Shown here: one piece after another, positions 34,069 to 41,397 of the stretch
Numbering within the stretch: the first letter of the stretch is position 1
Layout: each line of letters starts with the position of its first letter
Assembly (NCBI GenBank): GCA_035373905.1
Contig: DAOSOK010000024.1
Span: forward strand, 21,814-85,813
Direction: 5' to 3'
Source of the DNA: Candidatus Ozemobacteraceae bacterium
Lineage (GTDB): Bacteria; Muiribacteriota; Ozemobacteria; Ozemobacterales; Ozemobacteraceae
Length of the DNA stretch: 64,000 bases
Notes under the pieces: model-generated
The model's database searches: none
Seen by the model: the letters and a program-made list of their open reading frames with translations, nothing else
What the model was told of the DNA's origin: nothing
Translations under genes and position numbers: made by a program

Positions 34069-34351
34069 TGGCACGTCAGTTGCATATATAACCGCAGTTC
34101 ATTGAAAACAATTTTCGGGCCCCTTGATTAACATCTGCAGATGTATCGCAGAACAATCGCTGCGCGAGCTTGTTCGAATTGTCACGTCCGGTCACGCCGT
34201 ATGATGCAGCATGCCGCACCAGAGCCACCGCAACCGCCATGAACGTTCGTATCACATACCCACCATTGCTTTCCGGGCCCGGAAATCGTTCTTGTGGGTC
34301 GCAGCACTTTCGACGATTCAAGTATCCTCTCAAAAGATCCTCTCACTTTCG
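34064..34351 (+). other. Non-coding gap between two terminators, possible small RNA
   Basis: This stretch has no convincing reading frame. It is bounded by the terminator at 34041-34063 and a strong + strand terminator at 34352. It contains TTGCATATATAAC near 34080, which could be a weak promoter, and the perfect palindrome TTTCCGGGCCCGGAAA at 34270-34285. A second terminator with no gene before it suggests a transcribed small RNA or a long leader, but no known RNA family was recognised. Confidence 0.3.
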
Positions 34352-34385
34352 CCCCGGCTATTTTAAGCCGGGGTTCTTTTTTTCT
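34352..34385 (+). terminator. Strong intrinsic terminator without an upstream gene
   Basis: CCCCGGCT (34352-34359) and AGCCGGGG (34366-34373) pair around ATTTTA, followed by TTCTTTTTTTCTC. It points in the + direction and lies 50 bases before the next start. Confidence 0.85.
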
Positions 34386-34434
34386 CGACAATGTGCGAAA
34401 ATAACCCCATTTGACCGGGTAGGGGAATCCCCTG

Positions 34435-35598
34435 ATGAGTGAAATTCGCACATTGCATTTTCTGGCCGTCCTGAGCGCGTTCATCCTGTTCGGATGCCTG
34501 GATGGTCGCGCCTTTGCCGCTGACCTGATCGCCGAGATCGTGACCGACAAACCGACGCGCTACGCCCGAACTCTCGCGCTCGATTCTGAAAACCGTCTCT
34601 GGGCCTCGTTTATGAACGAGCAGGGCCTCGACTCCTGGGGAATCGCCCGCCTCGAAACGGCTTCTCCGACGCTTTTTCCCGCCGCCGGCCTGTCGGTCCG
34701 GCGCGTGCATGCCCTGAGAGCCGCGCCGGGCGCGGGAATCGCCGCCGCGACCGACGACGGGCTCCGCATTGTCACGCCCGACGGTCGGATCGACGTGCAC
34801 GCGAACGGCGATCGCCTCACGCACCTGGCGCCCGGGGCCGGGAATTCCCTGCTGGCCGCCGGCTCGGCCGATGATGGCGGATTGGTTCTGGCCCGATACC
34901 GGTCCGGCCGTCCGATCGAACGATGGCGGCTGCAGACGAAAAAGGCAGCCCTCTCCCGTGACCTTCTGAACGTGTTCGAACTGCCGGACGGCCGGGTGCT
35001 GATCGTCCTGTCGACGGATGTCGTGATGCTCGAGGGTGGAAAGCTCCGCCGTCTCGACTGGACGAAGACGCCCCTTGCCAGTCCCGCCCGCGGCCGCTCG
35101 GCCGAACGCCGCATGCCCCCGCTCTGGATATACGACGCTGCGATGGCCCCCGACGGCGGCGTGTATTTCATCGGCGCCTGCAAAAAGCTCGTCCGGTGGC
35201 GGAACGATCGGTTCGACACCCTCGCCGAAGGCCATTTCCAGGACCTCGCCGTCGATCCCTCTTCCGGAGTTCTCTGGGTGACCGACTTCGCGGGTACACT
35301 CAAAACATGGGACGGAAAATCCCTCGAGCTTGCCTACCGACTCCCCGACGGCGAAATCCGCAACATCTGGCCGGCCGCTTCCGGAACCCTCTGGCTCGAA
35401 TGCGCCCACGCGAGCGGCCCCCACCGCCTCGCCCGCCTCTCTCCCGGCTTGGCCGACCCCGACACTGTCTCCCTCGACTTCCGCCCCGGTCTTCTCTCGC
35501 CCGGTATTCTCTCCCTCGTCCAAGCCCCCGACGGCGTCACCCTCATCGCCACAAACGAAGGCCTCTGGCGCATCCGCGACCTGGAAACCTCGAAGTAG
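34435..35598 (+). CDS. Exported beta-propeller protein
   Basis: A 387-residue protein with an N-terminal export signal. Both LFGC (residues 17-20, lipobox-like) and the signal-peptidase site AFAA near residue 27 are possible cleavage points. The mature part is built of repeats of about 45 residues such as ALDSENRLWASF, AMAPDGGVYFIG and AVDPSSGVLWVTDF, the pattern of a two-component-regulator-propeller (Reg_prop) or NHL-like fold. No enzymatic motif is seen. It probably binds a ligand or partner in the periplasm or at the outer membrane. It is monocistronic, with a terminator before it. Confidence 0.65.
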   Translation: MSEIRTLHFLAVLSAFILFGCLDGRAFAADLIAEIVTDKPTRYARTLALDSENRLWASFMNEQGLDSWGIARLETASPTLFPAAGLSVRRVHALRAAPGAGIAAATDDGLRIVTPDGRIDVHANGDRLTHLAPGAGNSLLAAGSADDGGLVLARYRSGRPIERWRLQTKKAALSRDLLNVFELPDGRVLIVLSTDVVMLEGGKLRRLDWTKTPLASPARGRSAERRMPPLWIYDAAMAPDGGVYFIGACKKLVRWRNDRFDTLAEGHFQDLAVDPSSGVLWVTDFAGTLKTWDGKSLELAYRLPDGEIRNIWPAASGTLWLECAHASGPHRLARLSPGLADPDTVSLDFRPGLLSPGILSLVQAPDGVTLIATNEGLWRIRDLETSK

Positions 35599-35746
35599 TC
35601 GAGGCCGGGACCGGCTGTGTTGCAGTCGGATTGCAAACTGGCCGCTCGGATTTCGTTCGTGCCGATCCTGGCGAGCGAGAACGCATCTTCCTGAGTCCAG
35701 CGGTTCCACCTTTGGGATTCTCACTGTTTATCTATATGGATGAATT

Positions 35747-35792
35747 TATAATTGAGGAATTCGGGGCGACCTGTTACATTGAGCCCCGGAAT
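35747..35792 (+). promoter_or_regulatory. -10 box and hairpin in the leader of the methyltransferase gene
   Basis: TATAAT at 35747-35752 sits in an AT-rich patch, with a poor -35 (CTGTTT at 35724). Just downstream ATTCGGGGC and GCCCCGGAAT (35758-35792) can pair. The rest of the 251-bp gap after the propeller gene shows nothing recognisable. Confidence 0.35.
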
Positions 35793-35849
35793 CCTTCCTG
35801 TTCGAAAATTGCCGTCCGGTTTCCACAGACCGGTTACAGATGAGGTGAT

Positions 35850-36515
35850 ATGCGACTTCCGCCGTTGGCGCCCCGTGATCGAGAGGAGTATCTTCTCGGG
35901 CACTGTCGTGGCAAGGCGGTTCTGCATCTGGGGTGCGCCGATTGGCCGCTGACCAGGGCCCGGCTGCGTGACGGGTCGCTGCTGCATGCGAAGCTGGCCG
36001 CGGTCACCGACCGGTTGTGGGGCATCGATGCAAGCGCCGACGGAATCAGGCTGATGACCGACGCCGGGTTTCCCAACCTGGTGGCGCTCGGCAGGACGGA
36101 CGAACTGGCTCCCACCCTGCGGCGGACGTTCGACCGGGTGGTGGCGGGTGAGATCCTCGAGCATCTCGACGATCCCGGTTCCTTCCTGGCCGGCCTGCGC
36201 GGGGTGTGCCACCCCGGGACGCTTCTGCTGCTGACCGTGCCGAACTTCGCTTCCCTGAAACGCCTTCCCAGGCTGTTGTGGGGGGAAGAAACGGTTCATC
36301 CCGACCATCGCGCCTACTACTCGGTGGTGACCGTCACGCGGCTCTGCGCTGAACAGGGGTTCAGGCGCCGCGAAGTCTTCAGCTATTGGGGCACGCGCGG
36401 GCGGTTCGCGTTTCTGCTCAACCCCGTCTGCCGGCGCCTTCCGTTTCTGCAGGCACTCGCAGACGGCCTCTGCTTCGCGTTTTCCCCTGACGTGGCGCCC
36501 GAGCCAGGCCGATGA
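35850..36515 (+). CDS. Class I SAM-dependent methyltransferase
   Basis: A 221-residue methyltransferase-fold protein. Motif I is AVLHLGCADWPL (residues 23-34) with acidic GIDAS at the end of strand 2, and EILEHLDDPGSFL fits the Methyltransf_11/23 post-I region. A Gly at motif I is replaced by Ala-Asp, which is seen in several divergent members. GAGG precedes the ATG. It overlaps the glycosyltransferase gene by 4 bp, so it probably methylates a sugar or lipid in the same surface-glycan pathway. Confidence 0.8.
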   Translation: MRLPPLAPRDREEYLLGHCRGKAVLHLGCADWPLTRARLRDGSLLHAKLAAVTDRLWGIDASADGIRLMTDAGFPNLVALGRTDELAPTLRRTFDRVVAGEILEHLDDPGSFLAGLRGVCHPGTLLLLTVPNFASLKRLPRLLWGEETVHPDHRAYYSVVTVTRLCAEQGFRRREVFSYWGTRGRFAFLLNPVCRRLPFLQALADGLCFAFSPDVAPEPGR

Positions 36516-37708
36516 ACCTTTGCGTCACGACGCAGCACCGCTTCGACCGGACGCCCGACGGGGCGGTCTGGACGGATTCCGCTTTCCCGTATGCCTTCTG
36601 GAACCGCTACCAGGAAGAGTTTCCGACGGTCAGGGTTCTCGCGCGGGTCAGAGACGTTCCGACGCCGCCCCCGCGCGCCGCGCGCTCGGACGGGCCGGGG
36701 GTGACATTCGCACCCGTTCCGTACTACGTGGGCCCGTGGGCGTTCCTGCTGAATCGCGGAAACGTGCGGGCAACGATGCGCCGCATGATCGGACCGAATG
36801 ATGCCGTCCTGTTCCGGGTTCCCGCCCCGCAGCCGGCGCTGTGCCTCGATTTCCTCGCCCGCCGCGGCCAGCCGTTCGGCGTCGAAGTGCTCGGCGACCC
36901 GATCGACCTGTTCTCGCCCGGCACCTACGCCACGCCGGCTCTGCCGCTGATCCGGTTCCTGACGTGGCTCGAGCTGCGGCGAATCTGTCGCCGGGCCGCC
37001 GCCGCCGCATACGTCACGCGCGAAGCGCTCCAGCGACGCTATCCGACGAAGGGTATTTCGTTCGGCTATTCCGACGTGAGCCTCGCCGAAGGTGAACTGG
37101 CCGCCCGCCCGCGGATATTTCCCGGGAATGTCCCGCCCTTCCGGTTGTTGTTCGTCGGTTCGCTGCACCATCGGCAAAAAGGCCCGGATGTGCTGTTGCG
37201 GGCTGTTCGCGAGTTGCAGACTGCCGGTCTGGATATCGTCTTGACTATAGTTGGAGACGGCCCTGAGCGACCTGGGCTGGAGCGGCTGGCCGAAGAACTC
37301 GGCATTGCGACGCGCGTCCGGTTCGCCGGAACGTTTTCCGAGAGGCGGATGATCATGGAGGCACTGCGCGAGGCCCATCTGTTCGTCCTGCCTTCGCGGG
37401 CGGAAGGCCTGCCGAAAGCCCTGGTGGAGGCGATGGCGGCCGGACTGCCCTGCATCAGCACCCCGGTGGGCGGCATTCCGGAGATCATGGACGCGGGGGA
37501 TCTCGTTCCGCCTGGAGATCATGACGCCCTGGCCCGGGCTATCGAGCGGTGTCTCGGCGACCCGATACGCTGGGAAGACATGTCGCGGCGAAGCCTGGCA
37601 ACCGCCCGGCGTTTCACCTCGACCCACCTGAACGCGCCGCACCGCGAATTTCTCCGTGAGTTGCGCCGTCAGACAATCGCGCGCGGGGAAGGAACGATCC
37701 GAAGCTGA
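36512..37708 (+). CDS. Glycosyltransferase family 4
   Basis: A 398-residue GT-B glycosyltransferase. The C-terminal nucleotide-sugar domain is clear: RLLFVGSLHHRQKGPDVLL, IVGDGPERPGLERLAEELG, and the EX7E motif region in LPSRAEGLPKALVEAMAAGL. The first half, which binds the acceptor, is divergent. With the overlapping methyltransferase gene and the convergent flippase-like gene it makes a small surface-saccharide group. The donor sugar and the acceptor are not predictable. Confidence 0.88.
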   Translation: MNLCVTTQHRFDRTPDGAVWTDSAFPYAFWNRYQEEFPTVRVLARVRDVPTPPPRAARSDGPGVTFAPVPYYVGPWAFLLNRGNVRATMRRMIGPNDAVLFRVPAPQPALCLDFLARRGQPFGVEVLGDPIDLFSPGTYATPALPLIRFLTWLELRRICRRAAAAAYVTREALQRRYPTKGISFGYSDVSLAEGELAARPRIFPGNVPPFRLLFVGSLHHRQKGPDVLLRAVRELQTAGLDIVLTIVGDGPERPGLERLAEELGIATRVRFAGTFSERRMIMEALREAHLFVLPSRAEGLPKALVEAMAAGLPCISTPVGGIPEIMDAGDLVPPGDHDALARAIERCLGDPIRWEDMSRRSLATARRFTSTHLNAPHREFLRELRRQTIARGEGTIRS

Positions 37709-37724
37709 GTCTTGCGAAGAGGGT

Positions 37725-39029
37725 TCAGGCGGGATCGGCTGGAGAACCGGCCGCCCACAGTCGCTTCCTGCGACGGTGCCAGATCAGCCAGAAACCCGCG
37801 CAGGCAGAGGCTTCGAGGCCGAAATGCGTCCAGGCCAGGCCGGCGCTTCCCCACACGGCACAGGCCGGCGCCCCGGCCGCCAGGCGCAGAAACGTCACCA
37901 GGCCCGCATAGACGGCCCATTCGTCCAGCCATCCCATGCTGAACCACAACGGTGGAAGAATGGCGTTGGGAATCGAGAGCGGCAGGCTGAACGCAAAGGC
38001 AAGCGCCGGCAGAACGGCGATCGGATCAGTTCTTGAGAGATGCCAGACGGCCAGGCCACCCAGAAGGATGGCCACTGTGCCCAATTGGCCGCCTGCCCGA
38101 AAATACCAGCCCAGGGCGGCCCGCAGTTCGTCCGGTGACCGGCGGCCGGCCGCCGCCCGCAGGTCGGGAAACACGGTCTGTGCTGCCATGCCGACGGGAG
38201 CGAGCAGGAGACGATACGCGGCATCGAGCATGGCGTAGGTTCCCAGGGCGGCATGGCTCAGGAACCAGCCGCCGATAAGCGCATCCAGACGCGGATACAG
38301 GCTTCCCGCGACGGATGCCCAGGCGAGAGGAAACGTCTGTCGCGCGGCCGCCCGGCCGGCAGAGCGGAAGGGGAGGAGGAGCAGGGAGCGGGGCTGTTTC
38401 GGCCAGATTCTGGCGTCGTGAAGCAACCAGACGCCGGCCCAGGCGGACAGCCCCGTGGCCGTCAGGGCATTCACGGCGTTCAGCGCTCCCGTGCTCCAGG
38501 CCCCGGCCAGGCAGAAGCAGAGGACTGCGGCCTGGCCGATGGCGCCTCGCGCCAGGGCCCGAAAGTCGGCGCGTCCAAGGCGGAAGCCCTGACACGCGGT
38601 GAGCTGGAGCCGACCCGCCATGAACAGGATCAGAGGCCACTGAACGCCGGGCTCGATTCCCCAGGGGCGCAGAAGGCGAACCGGCAGCAGGAGAATTCCC
38701 GCCGCTGTCAGCATGCCGGCCAGCCAGCGCCAGCCGAGAATCTCGGGCAGCCGCGGCGATGCGTCTTCGGGACGGCTGCCGGCCAGGGCCGGAAGAGCGC
38801 GTGAAACTCCGAGGTCGGCCATGGCGAAGAGAATCATCGCAATCGCCGTCAGCGGGAAGAACCGGCCGCCCTCTTCGGGCCCGGCGAGCAGAGCGACGGC
38901 GAACTGCACCGCGGGAGGGATGCCCATTTCCAGACTGCGGGCAACGGCATACAGGAAAAAGTGCCTGGAGCGGTCTGGAGAGGGTGGCGGCCGGATTCCC
39001 TCGTTTGAAGAGGAGTCATCCACGGACAA
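37725..39029 (-). CDS. Polysaccharide flippase-like polytopic membrane protein
   Basis: A 434-residue protein with about 10-12 hydrophobic segments separated by short Arg-rich loops, the layout of the MATE/Wzx oligosaccharide-flippase superfamily (LYPRLDALIGGWFLSHAALG is a typical mid-protein segment). It could translocate lipid-linked sugars made by the convergent glycosyltransferase group. Sequence identity to named Wzx proteins cannot be judged here. The start at 39029 lacks a strong ribosome-binding site, and an internal Met at about residue 35 could also be used. Confidence 0.7.
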   Translation of the reverse strand: MSVDDSSSNEGIRPPPSPDRSRHFFLYAVARSLEMGIPPAVQFAVALLAGPEEGGRFFPLTAIAMILFAMADLGVSRALPALAGSRPEDASPRLPEILGWRWLAGMLTAAGILLLPVRLLRPWGIEPGVQWPLILFMAGRLQLTACQGFRLGRADFRALARGAIGQAAVLCFCLAGAWSTGALNAVNALTATGLSAWAGVWLLHDARIWPKQPRSLLLLPFRSAGRAAARQTFPLAWASVAGSLYPRLDALIGGWFLSHAALGTYAMLDAAYRLLLAPVGMAAQTVFPDLRAAAGRRSPDELRAALGWYFRAGGQLGTVAILLGGLAVWHLSRTDPIAVLPALAFAFSLPLSIPNAILPPLWFSMGWLDEWAVYAGLVTFLRLAAGAPACAVWGSAGLAWTHFGLEASACAGFWLIWHRRRKRLWAAGSPADPA

Positions 39030-39086
39030 GGCGGTTCTCCAGGTGAATGCCCGATGTCATGGCTGGTATCCTTGGGTGTGTTCTCG

Positions 39087-39133
39087 GAAAAGAAAAATCC
39101 TCACCAATCGAGAAACTCGTCTGGTGAGGATTT
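39087..39133 (-). terminator. Intrinsic terminator of tRNA-Ala
   Basis: On the minus strand AAATCCTCACCA (39133-39122) pairs with TGGTGAGGATTT (39106-39095) and runs into TTTTTCT. It starts 8 bases after the tRNA 3' end. Confidence 0.85.
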
Positions 39134-39140
39134 CTACCGG

Positions 39141-39214
39141 TGGAGCTGATCGGGTTCGAACCGACGGCCTCCTGAATGCCATTCAGGCGCGCTCCCAAAC
39201 TGCGCCACAGCCCC
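39141..39214 (-). tRNA. tRNA-Ala (anticodon GGC)
   Basis: A 74-nt cloverleaf. The acceptor GGGGCTG pairs with CAGCTCC, the D-arm is GCGC/GCGC, the anticodon stem CCTGA/TCAGG surrounds the loop ATGGCAT, and the T-arm GTCGG/CCGAT surrounds TTCGAAC. The loop gives anticodon GGC, which reads GCC/GCU. The discriminator base is A. The 3' CCA is not encoded (next bases CCGG), so a CCA-adding enzyme is required. Confidence 0.97.
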
Positions 39215-39281
39215 ATATGGTAGAGTCATTCTACGACGCAGAGTACAAAAAGTCAAGCGTTTTTCTGTAAAATCTCGAAAT

Positions 39282-39327
39282 CTGGGGACGTGATATCGAA
39301 TGTAAAAATTCGATATCACGTCCCCAG
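39282..39327. repeat. Perfect 20-bp inverted repeat (REP/RAYT-like)
   Basis: CTGGGGACGTGATATCGAAT (39282-39301) and its exact reverse complement (39308-39327) flank a 6-base loop. The GGGGACGT core recurs at 19636. The form fits a REP palindrome mobilised by a Y1 (RAYT) transposase. No such transposase is in the window. Confidence 0.7.
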
Positions 39328-39364
39328 GTTTCCCGGATAATGCCTGGAGTTGCCGTATGGCGAG

Positions 39365-40084
39365 TCACTTCTTTGGCGCGTGGTCGTGGTGGTCATGCCC
39401 CTGGCCGTGATGGGCGCAGGCGGTCTGGGGGGTGACTTCATCGAGTTTGCCGGCCTTGAACTCGGAGATGACCTGCTCGACCGTCGCCTGGCGGCCCATG
39501 TACACCTTGATGCCGGCGGCGCGAAGCTTGTTGAGGGCGCCCATGCCGATGCCCCCGACGACGACAGCGTCGAGCCTTTCGCTGCTCAGCGAAGCGAGGG
39601 GCTGGCACATGCCGTGGGTGTGCTGGGCATTCTTGTTGATGATGGCACGGGTCGACAGCTTCTCGGTGTCGACGATCAGGAACAGGGGGGCCGAACCGAA
39701 ATGGCTGTTCACCTGGCTTTGAAGGCCCTTGTCTTCGATGATCGGAATGCAGATGTTCATGGATTCTCCCTGGTGTGATGATGGGATGTCGGATGTGACG
39801 GCAACGGGACCGCCTTCGATGCGAAGGGCTTTCCCGAAAACGAGGGCTTCGGCGATCTTGCGGTGCGCCGACTCGATGATGCGACCGAAGGTGGGCCGCG
39901 AAACGTGCATCATCCCGGCGGCTTCCTCCTGATACTTTCCCTCGAGATCAGCCAGTTTCAGGGCCTCGAACTCATCGAGGGTCAGCACCAGGAAGTCCAG
40001 GTCGCGCGCCGGGATCCCGGCCGGCTTGAACACTCCGGCAACGGGTTTCCCGGATATTTTTCTGCATGAATGCGGCCTGACCAT
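39365..40084 (-). CDS. DUF134 regulator fused to a NifX/NifB-type cluster-binding domain
   Basis: A 239-residue protein. Residues 1-100 are a DUF134 (UPF0251) winged/HTH domain (LTLDEFEALKLADLEG, MMHVSRPTFGRI). Residues 109-225 are a dinitrogenase FeMo-cofactor-type domain (ICIPIIEDKGLQSQVNSHFG, VVVGGIGMGALNKL) that binds Fe-S or Mo-Fe-S clusters in NifX, NifY and ORP. The tail is His-rich (HHGQGHDHHDH). An internal ATG at 39760 (residue 109) has GGGAG 6 bases upstream, so a free NifX product may also be made. It is inferred to be a cluster- or metal-responsive DNA-binding protein. It faces away from trmO. Confidence 0.85.
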   Translation of the reverse strand: MVRPHSCRKISGKPVAGVFKPAGIPARDLDFLVLTLDEFEALKLADLEGKYQEEAAGMMHVSRPTFGRIIESAHRKIAEALVFGKALRIEGGPVAVTSDIPSSHQGESMNICIPIIEDKGLQSQVNSHFGSAPLFLIVDTEKLSTRAIINKNAQHTHGMCQPLASLSSERLDAVVVGGIGMGALNKLRAAGIKVYMGRQATVEQVISEFKAGKLDEVTPQTACAHHGQGHDHHDHAPKK

Positions 40085-40270
40085 ATTTGATCTCCAGAAA
40101 TGTTATCATATGCTCGAAACGGCGAGCCCGTTCAGCATACCACAATTGACATACAATGGCGACGAGCATATCCAGCGATGTTTCCCTTCCCATCACAACA
40201 TGCCCCGACCTCAACGATCTGGAATGCCCCGAAATGAGCCTGAATAATATGGTGTGATATAAAAGTTGCT

Positions 40271-40300
40271 GGAGGGGCGGGTTTGAACCCCGTCCCGAGG
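40271..40300. repeat. GGGGCGGGTTT repeat copy
   Basis: GGAGGGGCGGGTTTGAACCC followed by CGTCCCGAGG, an imperfect hairpin matching copies at 21862 and 49971. It lies in the 235-bp gap between the DUF134 fusion and trmO, which otherwise holds only candidate half-sites for a regulator. Confidence 0.55.
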
Positions 40301-40319
40301 CGAACCTGTCAGGAGAACC

Positions 40320-40826
40320 ATGATGAACCCCGAAACATTCGCATTCACACAGATCGGCGTCATTCGCACCCGGTTCACGAAACAGGAGGGAACGCCGATC
40401 CAGGCCAGCATGGCAGGCGGGGAGATCGGGACCGTCGAGGTATTCCCTGAGTATGCCGATGGATTGCTCGATATCGGGGGATTCAGTCATCTCCACCTGA
40501 TCTACGCTTTCCATGAAATCGAAGCCGGCACGTTGCGGGTGAAGCCCTATCTCGACACCGTCGAACATGGCATCTTCGCCACCCGCGCCCCGAAACGGCC
40601 AAACCCGGTCGGCCTTTCGGTCGTCCGTCTGCTCGCTGTCCGCGGAAACATTCTCGAGATCGCCGGTGTCGATATGCTCGACGGCACCCCGCTGCTCGAT
40701 ATCAAGCCATATATTCCATCCCTCGACGCCCGCGATACCGACCGGATTGGCTGGTATGCCGGCCGTCTCCGTCAGGAAGGAGTTGTTTTGGCTGACGGAA
40801 GATTCGACTCGAAAGAGGAACATTGA
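40320..40826 (+). CDS. trmO: tRNA (N6-threonylcarbamoyladenosine37-N6)-methyltransferase TrmO
   Basis: A 168-residue TsaA/YaeB-family protein. It uses SAM to methylate t6A37 of certain tRNAs, giving m6t6A. Family motifs are present: IGVIRTRFTKQEGTPIQ, HLHLIYAFHE, TRAPKRPNPVGLSVVRL and VDMLDGTPLLDIKPYIP. The length is typical of the single-domain form. GGAG lies 5-8 bases before the two adjacent ATG codons at 40320 and 40323. Relatives of this family often sit near molybdenum- or metal-cofactor genes in anaerobes, as here. Confidence 0.93.
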   Translation: MMNPETFAFTQIGVIRTRFTKQEGTPIQASMAGGEIGTVEVFPEYADGLLDIGGFSHLHLIYAFHEIEAGTLRVKPYLDTVEHGIFATRAPKRPNPVGLSVVRLLAVRGNILEIAGVDMLDGTPLLDIKPYIPSLDARDTDRIGWYAGRLRQEGVVLADGRFDSKEEH

Positions 40827-40896
40827 AGATGCTCCACGGGAGCCATGTCCCTCGCTGCCTTGGAAATAGACGATCGCTGCGATATCATTTCTTTCA

Positions 40897-41268
40897 ATGA
40901 AGCATGTGTTACACCGGCAGATTCTGATCACGCTCACGCTTCTCGTCTTGTGTGCGTTTTTTACGACGCTTGTCGAGACGAGCCGGCTTCATTTTTTTCA
41001 CGACATCCTTCCGGAGAACGGTGTTCAATACTTCGCGCGATGTGCAGCAAGGTCTCACGACGGACATTTGCAGCAAGCCGTTGCGTTCGACGCCCCGGAG
41101 CCATGCCCGTTCAACCGCCTGCTTTCCTTCCTCGAGGCTGCGTCTCATGGTGTAACGCTTTCGAGTATTCTGAAACCGGAATATTCCGGCGCGACTCGGA
41201 TACAGGTTTTTTCCACTCTCACGGTCGAGCCGGGCGGTGTGCATCGTGCCCGGGCTCCGCCGGTCTGA
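40897..41268 (+). CDS. Small exported Cys/His protein (possible DUF2946-like)
   Basis: A 123-residue protein with an N-terminal hydrophobic helix (residues 8-25) that looks like a signal peptide or anchor. The periplasmic part has CAARSHDGH, CPFNRLLSF and ends in RARAPPV. A CPxxxLL motif plus a terminal R-x-PP also occurs in the small protein at 60243 beside the second metal operon. Such proteins often accompany metal-uptake genes. No good ribosome-binding site was seen, so the start and even the gene are uncertain. Confidence 0.45.
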   Translation: MKHVLHRQILITLTLLVLCAFFTTLVETSRLHFFHDILPENGVQYFARCAARSHDGHLQQAVAFDAPEPCPFNRLLSFLEAASHGVTLSSILKPEYSGATRIQVFSTLTVEPGGVHRARAPPV

Positions 41269-41301
41269 CAGCGCTGCACGAGTTCAACATAGAGCAGTTG
41301 A

Positions 41302-41307
41302 TATAAT
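41302..41307 (+). promoter_or_regulatory. -10 box (TATAAT) before the M13 peptidase gene
   Basis: TATAAT in the 129-bp gap upstream of 41398, followed by a GC hairpin (CCGCGCC/GGCGCGG, 41314-41332) in the leader. The -35 region is poor. Confidence 0.35.
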
Positions 41308-41397
41308 ATTCCAGCCGCGCCATTGCGGCGCGGTGAGGGCGATGCCGATCCCAAACGGTTGAACAATGCCCTCGTATGAATGGAAAAGGACAAACTC

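Noticed and set aside
34076..34333. Small minus-strand open frame in the gap after the cyclases
   Set aside because: There is no ribosome-binding site and no recognisable domain, and it overlaps a palindrome. It fits chance better.
40271..40300. Possible tRNA T-arm (GGGTTTGAACCC)
   Set aside because: No acceptor, D or anticodon arm can be built around it, and the same block recurs as an intergenic repeat.
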